From Rhizophlyctis rosea (taxonomy: Eukaryota > Chytridiomycota > Chytridiomycetes > Rhizophlyctidales > Rhizophlyctidaceae), in assembly GCA_027596075.1 (NCBI GenBank), contig JADGJC010000007.1, positions 280,622 to 344,621 on the forward strand: a stretch of 64,000 bases of DNA. The letters are read 5' to 3'. Shown here piece after piece: positions 1 through 11,731 of the stretch. Positions within the stretch are counted from its first letter, which is position 1, and each line of letters starts with the position of its first letter. The notes under the pieces are model-generated. The model saw only the letters and a program-made list of their open reading frames with translations, was not told where the DNA came from and did not search any database. A program made the position numbers and the translations under genes.

Positions 1-413
1 TTTGCGCGACACGAACCACGATAATTTTTCGGATCTGACTGAGCAAGAAATCACGTGACTCGGGATGTCAATTTTTGCCGTCAAAATCTTTGTACCCCAG
101 TTTACCCGAACCTTCGATGTTGCGCAAGTGGCGTCATTTTTGTCTTTGGTGGCTGCCACGTTTTTCACTTGGGGGTTGACTTCATTGATCGCGGCATTGA
201 TAGATGAGGGTCACTCATTCCCCTTTCCATTCCCACAACATCCCATCAGACCATTTTGCGTTCCAGAACGCTTGACTGTTTACCAAATATTTACTGATAT
301 CTAGCAGGAGTTATCAATGAATGGCTTTGAAAGATTTAACACACGCAATCTAAATTACAAGAACAATTGTGACAATCCTATCTACATGGTACACTAATTG
401 ATAAGCTATTGAA
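1..413. other. Intergenic, no gene seen
   Basis: This is the left edge of the window, downstream of the NCA2 stop. An ATG-initiated reading frame of 79 codons (65-304, +) has a hydrophobic middle, but I see no splice context, family motif or extension to support it. I treat it as non-coding. Confidence 0.5.
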
Positions 414-2750
414 CTAAAATTCGCTCCGACAGAAAGGATAACTACGCCATATTCTCCTTACTACGCCTAGACGTTGTCGAATGGTGTACGCATTATCCCG
501 TCCTTCAAGCTCCTGCAGATCTTGCACGAATTTCGCCCGGTAATTCTTCCGTTGAGGCAGCATTGGCACACATCTTCGCAGGAGATGAAGCTCGCACAAT
601 AATAGGCCGCTGTCTTTGAAGGGCAGTGGCGGATGGCCGTGTCGATCGCAGCGGTTGAGCACGCGTTCGATTTCCCTAGATGATATAATAATCAATGAAC
701 GCGTCAGCACGGATAAGCAATCAAAGTTTTGTACCGCAAGCTGTTTTTTATCATGTCATAAGTCTGTTGTCTTCTCATTTGCTTCGTATCGATCAAAAAA
801 GTCCTCAGCTGCCTCCACAAAAACACCATCACCGCCAAAGACGGGATGACAGCAAGCATGGCAAAGTTCAATTCGTTCGAGCGAAGCAGTTTATCTAGGG
901 CAGACATCGCAAGTTCCAAGTCCACTTTTGTCTTTTGTATTTGAATGAGGAACGATCTGATCAGATCCCCTGCACAACTGTATTAGTTACTGGATGCTAC
1001 CAGGCATGCGGATGAAAATACCTGCTACGACGTTTTTCAGCGGGGACTTCAAACTTGCTTCATAATGTTGCAACACGATGGATAGGTCGCCGCTTTCTAC
1101 ATGCTTGGAGATCTCCCTGAGAGCTGCGGGATCCGTAACTCCATGGTCCGATGCAAAGTCTATAACCATCCGTTCTAAAGACTTATCATATGCGCCTTAG
1201 TATTATGCAAACAAGCTGACATTCAGCCGATGTGAACATACCTCCAAGTCCGATGACAAGCTCTCACTTCCCAGCAACGCCAACCGAGATTCTTGATGTC
1301 TCACGGTGGCATAAACTTGCTCCAGCGGCTTGACAACCCAATCCCAAAGGAAATCCTTTGCTGTATCGCGTACGTTGTTCGCCCAGTTCACGATGTCGTT
1401 CCACCGGATAGCTAAGGTCGACCCGAGCTGATAACTGATAATCAAACCGGCCAGTGCAGGGAACCAGTATCGCACTAATGGCTTTGGTCGCCCATATGAA
1501 TCCCTGATGCCACCTAGTCTACCCGTGAGTAGTGGTATGCGTTCACAGACTTCGTATGCTTCTTTATACAAGTTTGGGATGGAGGCGCCATCTGATCTGG
1601 AAGAATTGGCTGCATCGTGGTCAGCAAACATCCATAACGTACATGCGTTTGTCCACCCACCATGGAGCTCATCCGTGAGAGCATTTGCTTCTTTCCCATT
1701 TCGAAGACCCTCGAGAGCATCAATAACACCCATTGTCAATTTGAGCGTCCTAGTCAGACTGACGCGAACCGACTGTGCTTCCTTTTCGGCGATGGTGGGA
1801 TCTACAGCCGTTACCTTCGCATTCCACCCAGTGATGAGCCCTTCCTGTGCTAGGAGGCCCAAACATGCAGACTGCAACTGTTTCGCCTGTTCCAACTTCG
1901 ACCTCTTCCGAGCCATCTCTCGTCGCGCGATTTCCAATATTGTTGGGGGAGGCCTCAACGATAATCCGAGGGCTTTCAGCGGTCCTTCCTTCATGAACTT
2001 TTCCCCCTCCTCCGTTAGTGCTCTGGGACCCATCATGAGCTTTTCGTAGAAGACTTTGAACTGAGGCCGGCTGTGAGTAGCGTTCTCTTTAGCGAACTCC
2101 CAAGAGAATTTGGCGTACTGGAAGGAGCGTTCGGGCAACGTTTGGACGAAGTAGTAGAGGGTCTTTGGATCAGAAACTTCACGCTCATTCCAGAACGAGA
2201 TATCCGGTGTCAGATCCGTCGAAGTCGTCAGCAGACTTTGCAGTAAGTGAGCTTCCAGCACGGCAGTGGCCTTAGACAAAAACGCAAGTTCCGCCAAAGG
2301 GTATTCGGGGCTCAACGCGTCATTGACGTCTAAAAAGCGGAAACTGTCATTGATTTACAGCTTTTCCAAGCGTAGCAAGATGGCGAAAGTTAGAAGCATA
2401 CCTCTAGAGACGGCGGACAAGTCATGATTATAGATAGTATGGTACACCTCCTTCAGTTGTGTGCCGACTTCGGTGATATTTGGCAGGGGGCGGTCGTCCA
2501 ATTGGGCGTCATATGCGCTTCGCACAGACAGTTCCAGGTCTTTGCTTCCATTGGAGTATAGAGGCGACTGAAGAGCGTCCCACAAAACGCGTATAGAAGG
2601 TTCCTGTGAGAGTGCGGTGACAGCTTTGGTGCTGGATTTACCCAGTAAGATATCAAAGGAGGTGACTGGATCCGCGTCTGTGTGGCTGAAACCGCAAGCT
2701 GCGTCCACCTGATCTAGCTGACCTAGTAGACGCTCTCGAACGTAACCCAT
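414..2750 (-). CDS. NCA2: NCA2-like mitochondrial protein
   Basis: This is a multi-exon gene for a nuclear control of ATPase protein 2 homologue. In yeast Nca2 is a mitochondrial membrane protein that influences expression of the mitochondrial ATP6/ATP8 transcripts. The large central exon (about 1230-2315) carries the family core. It has a hydrophobic stretch (RYWFPALAGLIISYQLGS), then a Trp-rich segment (DFLWDWVVKPLEQVYATVRH), then the Ser/Leu-rich piece with ESLSSDLE. Further exons (987-1169, then 704-925 region) give a second hydrophobic segment (FAMLAVIPSLAVMVFLW). The last exon ends in a basic region of the form LCDLHxLL/RxxY. I place the start at the ATG at 2750 (MGYVRERLLGQLD); the open frame extends upstream only through a GTG. 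Two membrane segments fit the family. The gene is head-to-head with the YEATS gene, 360 bp apart. Exon joins were read by eye and are approximate. Confidence 0.88.
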
Positions 2751-3110
2751 TATGGCTCTCCGCTCTGTTGCAGCACCTCGTTGTGGAGATGAGCTAGTGA
2801 TCACATTTCAGTATGGGCGAGAAGTTGGAGGGAGCGGGAGTGCTGATTGCAGTAAGGCGCAAGGCGTCGATACGCCGTACGCCACGTCAACGGTGCCAGC
2901 CAGCCACTCGGGCCCCATCCACAGTCAATTTGGTGAAGGTCCCCCTTGCAATTGAAGCCTGGGACTTCTCTCTTTTTGGGTTGTTTGTTGGTTTGTGGCC
3001 TGGAGGTGTTTTAACAAAGCTCCCATATTCGTTGCGTTGGCTTGTACGGCGACTCTAGATTCAGAGTCGGCGTGATCGTTGTGGTTGACTCCTGCTGTAT
3101 ATATGGAACA

Positions 3111-4851
3111 ATGACCGCCACTCATCGGAGAGTCTCGTCTCAGGTGTGTGAAAGCCTTGCCGTATGTATTGAGCGTATCTTATCAAATTTGACCGCTTGC
3201 GCGCTTTAGGTCGGCTTCACCACAGAAAGAGTATGGTACGTAAGGACAGAAAACCGTCCTTGGAAGATGGAAGATGGTAAACAGTGGTATGTATCACAAA
3301 GTTTTGTACTGTTTTCAGTCCGCTGCCCCAAGCGTCTTTAGATAACCAGAATATTGGTTACCAGGCATGAGTGGACGGTATCTCTTCGTCTGGAAGGTGA
3401 GCCACAATTTCCAAAAGCTTCATCAAGGCCTTATTGTGAAAGCTGCTTGCTGAGGGGGTTTCTCTACACGGAAGATCAATCATATTAAACATGTATCAAT
3501 AGAGGATACACAAATGACTTATTTGGAGAGTGTGCATTTTCGATTGCACAAGGATTTTGACGACGAATGTAAGTCAATTCGATCTACCCAGGTTGAGGGC
3601 GCAATATGAATTTACATATCCGTAGTGGTTAGAAAGGCGCCTTTCTGTGTGACGAGGAAGGGATGGGGAGGGTTTCCTATGGATATAGAGATAAAGTTTA
3701 AAGATCCTCAAGTGACTATGGAACCCAAAAAGATCGTTGGGCATGATTTAAATTTCAGCAAAGACATGTATGAGATGCGATACGAAGTGGTGAGTTGATA
3801 AGACCATATTACGATTTTGCCTGTTTACTTATACCCTGCAACAGAAATTCAGAAATGTGTCCGATGAGCTCTCTGCACAACTTCCCAGTCCTGTTGGATT
3901 CGCCTTCTCAGCACGCACCGGCACCAGAGACAAACGGCCAAGCACGGCGGAGGACCACTACAACGACAATAATCAGAAGCGTCAGAGAATGCAATCGGTA
4001 GATTCTTACGCTTCTGATGATGGGAAACCATTGAAAAAGCCTCGCAAGACGGAGTCGGGGAAATCTGTTGGCACCGGTAGAAGGTCGTCTATTAGAACGA
4101 ATGATTCGAATGAGAGCGATGTAACCCCGCTCAAACAACGGCGGATCAGTGGGGCTGCAAAGAATGCGATTAGTTCTAAAAATCGCAAAACCGTTCGTCG
4201 CACCTCGATTATCACAACGTCGTCGTCGGAGGAGGAAGAACAGGACGTTACCCCGAGCATTGCGAGGAAGAAAACCGTCAACCGAGGGCAGAAGGGTATA
4301 CCAATGAAGAAAAACTCTAGTTATGGAAAGTCATCGGATGACGTAGTGGAATCACCACGACCTGAGAAGGCGGATGAAACGGCGGTGCAAGTACTGCACC
4401 AATCATTAGATGATGATGAGGTTTGATCGACATCGGTGCAACGATTTGTTATTGGTGCTCATGCTCAGTGCTCATGCCGCTCTTCAGGATGGTCCATTTT
4501 TACAAGACCGGGACGGGGTGGAATTTACGAGACGGGATATTTGGTACCTAATGCATCTCAATAATCCAACATCGGATGTCATGCAGAAAGTTCGGGCCTC
4601 TCTGCAGGGCGCAGCGGCTGGAGATTCATCAATAGCATTTGAGAAGAGGAAAAATGGTGAGTCGTCACGAGCTCACTGTTCCCATATCAATTTCAGCTAA
4701 GCACTTCGATGTACCAGGCACTTTCAGTGTAGACCTCTTTACATTACCCGAATCAACTATGTTGGAGGTCTTTGGCTTGCTGAAAGCAACGAAAGCCAAA
4801 AAGATAGGACAACGGCGGCAGGGAAATGGGCGATTTGCACGCAAACGGTAG
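3111..4851 (+). CDS. YEATS-domain protein, AF9/Taf14-like (YEATS + C-terminal AHD/ET)
   Basis: My splice model has eight exons: 3111-3143, 3210-3286, 3365-3396, 3503-3568, 3626-3789, 3845-4420, 4488-4656, 4697-4851. All phases agree and it gives about 423 residues. The N-terminal 130 residues form a YEATS acyl-lysine reader: HEWTVSLRLE, then VHFRLHKDF, then VRKAPFCVTRKGWGGFPM and IEIKFKDP. YEATS proteins read acylated histone tails within TFIID, SWI/SNF, NuA4 or elongation complexes. The middle (about 135-315) is a basic, Ser-rich disordered linker with SSSEEEEQD-like tracts. The C-terminus has a run resembling the ANC1-homology/ET domain of AF9 and Taf14 (FDVPGTFSVDLFTLPES, then LEVFGLLKA). 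The order reader, charged linker, AHD matches AF9/ENL as well as Taf14, so I do not assign a yeast name. The intron at 4421 starts with an atypical GTTTGA. Start is the ATG at 3111, just after a TATATA-like tract. Confidence 0.82.
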
Positions 4852-5202
4852 ATTACGATTTGGTTTCTATTTTCATGTACCATACTTCCTACTTTCCCTC
4901 CCTTTGTGAAGGTGAATAATACATAGCATCCGTTATTCCACTACCAGGCCAGCGCTGGCAGAGATTAGGAAGATTTCACTTCTGTGGGGAAGTTGGGGAG
5001 GAGGAAGTGGGAGACAATCAGGTGAGAGGGTGTGGCTTTGAGTGATTACGTGAGCAAACCCTCGATCGTCAACCCTTCCTCTCCCGATCTCTGAACTTTC
5101 ATCGGCATCGGTATATTTTCTGCTTTCCAGTTCTTGACGTCTCCTCTAGTCACGGCAACCAACGTTTCCTACCATCAACCTATAAAATACCGAAACTCAA
5201 CG
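4852..5202. other. Intergenic, no gene seen
   Basis: This is the same-direction spacer between the YEATS gene and the RhoGAP gene. It should hold the first gene's 3' end and the second's promoter. A pyrimidine-rich run lies before the RhoGAP start. No ORF or RNA gene is supported. Confidence 0.6.
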
Positions 5203-8200
5203 ATGTCCTCAACGGACCAAATCTGTTCGGGTTGTCATCAGTTCATTGACGAGACCGATTTCAACTTGGTCAACTTCTCAGATCAGTTCTATCATGTTCA
5301 GTGTTTCAATTGCTATAAATGCGGAAGAGCTATCGATTATGAAAATAGCGTTGTGCTCTTGTCGGAAGATGGAAAGGTTTGTTGATATGTATTTTGGATA
5401 TTTGAGCAGCAAGGTCCTAATTGACGTCACTTGATAGGCATTATGTGTAGATTGCAGCTACAAATGCAAAGCGTGCGGGAAACCAATTCTGGAAGAAGCC
5501 ATCACTACCGGGGACGACACATACCATCTGGAGTGCTTCCAATGCTCAAATGTATGTGACAGGCAATCTGAAATGGCAACCATTCGTGAAGTGTTCGTAA
5601 ACTAAATCATTACTCAGTGCAGACGACAGATCGAAGAATTGACTTTTGCTCATGTTAGCAATGTAAGAAATGTTCAGGACTCGTTCTCATATGCATGCGT
5701 TTTGACCGAGGATTCCAGAAATTACTATGCATGCAATGCCACCAACAGCTGGTGAAGACCACCCCTCAACACAACAAACGACCATCGGAAGCGTCCTCCA
5801 TATATGAAAACTCGGTAAAAGAAACGCAAAATACATCGGCATTAGCAGAATATCGACGCGGATCCTACGCCCGACCATCAACCGTCAGCTACTCATCAAC
5901 AACAAGTACACTCCCGCTGCAAGGTCCAGATAAGGAGTTACAAGAATGCCGGAAACAACTAGCAGAAACGGAGGAACAGCTGCAGAAGATGAAGGTGCAA
6001 TTTTACAGATTTGGCATTTGCTGCCCTTTTCATCATGGTGATGTGCTCACAGTGAGAAGTCTCTCCCCCACTACAGGAAGTCAGCAAAAAAGCCCTAGAT
6101 GAATTTATAATACTGCGGGAACAACATGAGCAAGAAGTACGGTTGCGGCAACAAGCGGAGGCGGCTGTGGCACATCTGCAGAGTAGACTGGATCAGTGGG
6201 TTAGCGATCATTCGAGACAAGAGCAGATGGGCGAGCAATTGGAGAATGTGAAGCGGGAAATGACGGTCTTGACATCACATCGGTCGGCATTGGAAACTAG
6301 CATAACGGAAATGACGACGCAGAAGGATAAGTTGGCATTTGAAGTGGAGGATTTGCTGAGATCTAGACATCTGAGGTGGGTAACTTTACCGCCGTGATTA
6401 GGACATACGGACCTATGCTGAAACTGCTGTGCCAGACAATCGACAACTGATGGATCAGAGGAAGGAGCCGCAGAAGATCTCCGCCAGCAACTAGATCAAA
6501 TCAAAGATCATTTCCGGGAGGAGGTATCCATCATGCAGAGGGATCGCGACGCACTTGGGACGGAAGTCATCGAGCTTCGGGCCCTCCGCGATAAATTGGC
6601 TGGGGACGTCTCTCGACTGACAGAAGAGAACCGTCAACTGGAAGTTCGCTCCGAACAGATTGCAAAGCAGTTAGTTGCGTCTGCGGACAGTCTTGCTACC
6701 GAGTCCATTGAAGCTTCACCTGACCGGGACGCATTCCCCAATATGCATGAGTTGGTCAGATCGTTGTCGGGAGGAACGACGGCTAGTGCACAAGTGGTGG
6801 TAGATACTATCAAACCGTTGGGATTGCCACCTCCTCCTACGGCGAAACCACATGGGCCCAGGAGGGATGAACGAGGTGAACGAGCGGAGTCCCCAAAATA
6901 TAGTGCAGGCTCATCGGAGGCTGCAGCGGCTAAAAAGTCGGGCTGGAAAGGTGCTTTGAAGAGCAACATGGTGAAAGCGAGCAAATTGACAAAGGCGACA
7001 TTGATGGGATCTTCGACTGCGTCACTTGCTTCCTCGCCGGGCGGCGCGAGTGTGAGTTCATTCAAAGCTTCTAGTAAAAACCGTTCGCGAACTGGTGAGA
7101 TTTCTTGTTTCACCTTGAAAAGGAAACCCCAAACGAGCAATACTGACAAAAGCTTAAGACTTGAAACTGCCAGAAAAGGGGGAACCGCGGGCCCATTCTT
7201 TCACAGTACATTCATACATGTCACCACGGAAGTGCGATTTATGTCACGAGAAGCTTTGGGGAAAGGAGATGCGGTGTGAAGGTGCGTTTCAGCGATGGTT
7301 ATGGGCGGAAGGGAGTTGGCTTCATGACTTAAACTTCGCCGACAGATTGTGGATATCATTGCCATCAAAAGTGCGCACCTACTGTTGGTAGCAATTGTCA
7401 TCTGACGAACAGCTCCGATATGCTTGCCGGTACGGATAGAAAGCTGATTACTCTACTGGTGATCAGAATCTTAACCATTTGAACAGAATCTGCTCAACCT
7501 CCTGTGTTTGGCATGGACCTGACAAAACTGCTGGAGATGGAAGAATCGGTCATTCCATCGGTAGTGCAGAAATGTGTCCAAGCTGTGGAGCAACTAGGTA
7601 ATAACTGGTCATGCAATATGCGAGGCATCTGAATAGCTGTGCTAACCTGGATCTGAACATAGGGATGGATTTCGAAGGCATCTACCGGAAATCAGGACCA
7701 CTCACGCAAATCAACAAGATCATCGGGTCCATCAATCGCGGGGAAGAAGTGGATTTGATTGATGAAGGCGTCGACATCATGGCGGTCACGTCTGTTTTGA
7801 AGCAGTACTTCCGGGATTTGCCTGATCCTCTAATACCTGGGAGTTTATATTCCGTCACTCTGGAGGCGGTTGGGACGGAGGACGAGGAGACCAAGAGGCA
7901 GAACTTTGTTGGTCTGTTGGATAGTTTACCCAGATCGCATTACCGAACTCTTGCGTTTTTGATGCATCATCTGCATCGGTGAGTGGACAATTGATTGTGT
8001 GCATTGCTTAGACGTCCATTATACTGACTAGTCTGCTATCCACAGTATCCAAACCATGTCAGCACAAAACCTCATGTCCCCTTCAAACCTCGGTGTTGTC
8101 TTCGGTCCCACGCTCATGCGGCCACCATCCCAACAAGAACTCCAACTGGACATGGCAGAAGCCAGTCTGAAAACTTCAGCGGTGGAGTACCTGGTCCGCC

Positions 8201-8460
8201 ATGCACCAGAATTGTTTGAAAAAGTCGACGTCGGGACACATAATAGCCGCGAATCTGTGTCTCCATCAATAGCGGGGACGGAGAGTAGTTATTCCCCATC
8301 GGTGGCGCCTCCTTCTAGGGCAGGATCAGGTCTGAGTGGGATGCTCAAGTTGGGAGATATGCATAGGGAATTGCCACCCGTACCGGCACCGACTCGAGCA
8401 GATTCGTTGGTGAACACGGTAGTGGGCTCCATCAATTCGCTCGATCCAGAGAGACTATGA
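5203..8460 (+). CDS. Rho GTPase-activating protein with LIM, C1 and RhoGAP domains
   Basis: Multi-exon gene. Two LIM zinc fingers come first: CSGCHQF..HVQCFNCYKC, then CKACGKPI..HLECFQCSNC. A Ser/Thr-rich linker and a long coiled coil (about 5930-6700) follow. Next is a C1-type zinc finger whose spacing I checked across the intron near 7280: HSFTVHSYMSPRKCDLC, then CEDC, GYHCHQKC and APTVGSNC, a full HX12CX2C...CX2CX4HX2CX7C pattern. The C-terminal RhoGAP domain (about 7500-8210) has the arginine-finger motif FEGIYRKSG and the later LMSPSNLGVVFGPTLMRP helix. The protein should stimulate GTP hydrolysis by a Rho/Cdc42-type GTPase in polarity or cell-wall control. LIM-type RhoGAPs (Rga1, Lrg1) occur across fungi; the added C1 finger suggests lipid-dependent targeting. 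The start is the ATG at 5203; the longer frame to 5134 opens only with TTG. A Ser-rich tail ends the protein. Confidence 0.92.
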
Positions 8461-8996
8461 TCTTGGGATGAGCGTGTTTGATTTTTTTGTATATACAGTT
8501 TTGTATGCATCAAGTCTAGAATGGAAGTGGTCGCTTGCGTTGCAATGTAGATGAGGATCGGCCCCAGTCCTTTCGTTGCGTGTGATGCTACATGCGCATA
8601 CCTAAATATTGGGCTTGAGCTGTAGCTGCTGCACTTCAATTCCATCAACTTGCAAAACTTCAAACGTCCGTAAGCTTTTAAGGTTCAGCGGCTCGCAGGA
8701 CCAGAGAATCTAGCCGTGACGTCATGGCGAATGAACGCGTATGATTATTTATTCGATCATGGAATTTCGAAGTGGCGATCGTGCTGACGAAGATTATGCG
8801 TCAAGGTCTGGTATTTGGTCTGACTGGTTCAGTTTGCCACTGGTAACCCACCGCCTACCGACGCAACATCCCTGAATTCAAAATAAGAGGCACGATTCAC
8901 AAGACCGCCAATCATTTTGCACGTTTTTGTTAGTTTCACGTTCATCCACTTTCCAAAGTATCAAGCCGCACTCACTTCAACACAGATCAGACAAAT
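8461..8996. other. Intergenic, no gene seen
   Basis: Spacer between the RhoGAP stop and the transporter start. Short reading frames on the minus strand (for example 8289-8663) overlap the end of the RhoGAP gene and look like shadows. No repeat or RNA gene is evident. Confidence 0.6.
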
Positions 8997-10610
8997 ATGC
9001 CGCAAGTCCGCGTGGGCAATCATGAGTTCGGTGAACGCACGCCGTTGATTGGATATGGTGGGGCGGAGGCGGATCGCAAGCGGATGGGACAAGCCTGCAG
9101 ACAAGTGATTGCGTTGTTGGTTGTAGCATATACGGTAAGTGTTCCATAACCGGTTGTCCTTCTCCATGTAGGCTAATTCTGTCTTCCTAGGGATATTACT
9201 TTGTCCGATCAAACTTGGCCGTAGCTATTCCCATACTGGAAGAAGAAGAAATCAGTCGGACTAAGATAGGATTTGTCTTGGGTGCCGGGTACACAGCTTT
9301 TCTGATTGGAAAGTAAGTCTTACGTCCACAGCATTGACTGGAATGAGTGGAGCTGATCAATTGATGGATAGATTCCTAAGTGGCACGATCATCCGCCGCA
9401 TTGGTGGCAAAACCACACTCCTTCTTGGTCTTGTCGGGTCCATCGTAACAAGTGTCCTTTTTACTTTCAAAGCAACACCAGTCTGGTTTGGTACTTTTAG
9501 GTTTCTCAATCAACTTGCCGAATCGGTAAGCTCCTCAGTTCACATAGTTTTTGAGCTGCTCTTTTCTCATCATTTTCGTGTGTAGGTTGGGTGGTCCGCT
9601 GTAGTGAAAATTGTGAGAGGATGGTACGCCCCTTCAGAAGCTGCCCACGCAATCGCTTTTGCATCTTTGGCAGAATCGGGTGGCGATGCCGTGGTTCGCC
9701 TTGTGTTGGGAGGATCCTTGCTCTACGGTCTCGGCTGGAAAGAGATGTTCTATTTGTCCGCAGCGGCAGGAACAGTTTTGTTGATTCCCAGTTGTTTCAT
9801 CACGGGAAAACCAACGGATTAAGGGTCTGGAACCACCTAAGGAGACCGGTGGGAGTGGACAAAATCTGCAAGAGAGGTCCGTATATGCGCCCGGCGAGAG
9901 CGGTGTCAGGCCTCTGCTTAAAAGCGGCAGATTTTGGATTCTTTCGGCCCAGATGTTTGGCATTATCTTGGTACGCACCTCTGTCGAAACTCAATGATCC
10001 GTATGAGGTGCTCACTGGTCCATCATAGATCCGTGAATCCTTTGCATCATTCACATCTGCCTTCATCAAGGAGGAGCTTGAACTGTCCACCGGGTTGTCC
10101 GCCATCGCATCTGCAATCTTCCCCGCATTGGGGGCTATTTCGTCTTTGGCCGGCGGACTCCTACTGGACCACGTTCGCCCAAGCCGTCGTGGGCTTGTCC
10201 CCTTCCTCTGTCTTGGAGTTGTCACTGCCGGTCTTGGTGGAATGGCGGTTGTCAGTCCCAAGCAATCATCTCTTGAAAGTGGATCCGAAAGCCAGATGCA
10301 GATGATTTTTATTTTTGCCTTCATTTCCTTGATCGCGTTATCTCTTTACGCACCCAAGCTCATTTTGGATGGAGTTTTTGTGATGGACCTGGCCGGTGAT
10401 CACTCAAATGTGCAGACGGTCACGGCTGCGGTTACGGGTTTGGGCTATGTAGGAGCGTTAGTATCGCCTTTTGTCAGCGGTGTAGTTGCAGATCAGATGG
10501 GATGGCCGTTCTCAATGCTAGTGCTAGCTTGTGTAGCGGGAGCCACTTGCGCGATGGCGGCCGTGTACTGGATATCGGATATGAAGAAGATCTCGGACTC
10601 TCACGCGTGA
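8997..10610 (+). CDS. Major facilitator superfamily transporter, frame interrupted once
   Basis: Exons 8997-9134, 9191-9312, 9372-9525, 9586-9970 and 10029-10610 join in consistent phase to about 459 residues, except at one base. The protein reads as a 12-helix MFS permease: a short cytosolic N-terminus, helices in FVLGAGYTAFLIGKFLSG and TTLLLGLVGSIVTSVLFTF, a charged central loop, then six more helices ending SMLVLACVAGATCAMAAVYW. Motif-A-like RRIGGK follows helix 2. The general look is of the sugar-phosphate/organophosphate antiporter branch, but I cannot fix a substrate. At 9820 the frame runs into TAA (codons KPTD then stop). Dropping one T restores a frame that continues as KGLEPPKE and leads into the second six helices. 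No intron can explain this. It is a recent frameshift or a sequence error; the rest of the frame is intact. Confidence 0.8.
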
Positions 10611-10808
10611 TTGGCGGAGCATAAGGATAAATATACACACTTTAGGAAGAACAATAACACAAGTTTGGAGCCCGTTTAATGTTGATGACCCAAAGAAGGA
10701 GAGAACTTGAGAATGCTTAGCCACGGCCGAGGTTGCTGAAACGCCGGAAATGAAGAATTAGTCTATGTGATATATGGAATTTCCGATTCGCTTTTTGTCG
10801 CAACCTTC

Positions 10809-11731
10809 ATGGTGGACATTGAATTCACGCTTGGCGTCCGGCAACTCAAATCGGGGCTTACCGTAGACTGTCTACGGGCTAGATAGCGGGTAGAACATTG
10901 AAGAACGGTGGGCCCTCACCGGAGAACGACGTCGCGAACTCAACCGCCAGAATTTCGATGCATTTGTTAAAGCAACGCTGACCAAGAATCAAGCCCGTCC
11001 AATATATAATCGTCTTTGCGACACGGACCCACGAAAATTCCACTTCATGAACGTTGACTTCACCACACGCCCCCCCAATCGGCAAGCAGTCGAACAAGAC
11101 TCGCGAACTGAGGTTACGTGGCATTATTCCGATCAAGCCAACCCGCCAAAGGCCAAGCAAGGGACCCACTATTCTGGCTATAATAAACATTGGCCAAAAT
11201 ATAGATGGTACCTTGAAATCATTGCACGCGATGGGAATAATACTTTAGCATCCATTCGGAATGAGTGGGGTGATGCCAAAAAACCTGGATCGCCAGGCTA
11301 TTGGAGATTTCCAAACTTCAAAGTAAGTAGTGTGTGTGCCCGGATCATGTCTGTGCTGCCCTCCCCGCTTCTACCCATAACCTCAATTCTCATCGTGCTT
11401 TCAGGAATGTTATCAAAACCTCCATACCCTATACCAAGCCATTGATCCCTACATCATCTTTGTACCCGCTTCCGACTACGCATACCCTTCTAGCACAGGT
11501 GTGAAGCAAATCATTGATGTTTGGAAACATCCGCATCGGCCGAAGACCTTAGTAGAATTGTTTGGTGTTGAGGGGGAACTAAGGGAAATTTGGGAGGCAC
11601 ACGTAGGATACCGGAAGCCTCGTGACGAGGTGTTGTTTTCGTTTTGTAGGAAGATAATGGTGGATCCAGAATGGTTGAGGAAGAAGAGAGAGAGGGAGGA
11701 GGAAGAGATGGATAGCGATGATGGAGAGTAG
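10809..11731 (+). CDS. Unrecognised protein, about 269 residues
   Basis: My model has three exons: 10809-10862, 10894-11322, 11405-11731, all phase 0. The start is the ATG at 10809, and the stop follows an acidic tail (EREEEEMDSDDGE). The first intron would be only 31 nt. The protein is mixed charged/aromatic, with stretches such as HWPKYRWYLEIIARDGN and PSSTGVKQIIDVWKHPHRP, and has no signal peptide or clear membrane segment. The reading frame is much longer than the one starting at the internal ATG at 11047, because codons upstream stay open back to an acceptor-like TAG at 10891-10893. I recognise no family. A hydrophobic minus-strand frame (10879-11190) overlaps it and is judged a shadow because it lacks continuing exons. 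Confidence 0.55.

Noticed and set aside
65..304. 79-codon ATG frame at the left edge
   Set aside because: No splice context, no motif, and no support on the upstream side.
1507..2049. 180-codon plus-strand frame
   Set aside because: It lies wholly within the NCA2 exon on the other strand; a shadow.
9591..10028. 145-codon frame overlapping the transporter
   Set aside because: Out of frame with both transporter halves; a shadow that masks the frameshift.
10879..11190. Hydrophobic minus-strand frame
   Set aside because: Overlaps a better supported three-exon plus-strand gene and has no continuing exons.
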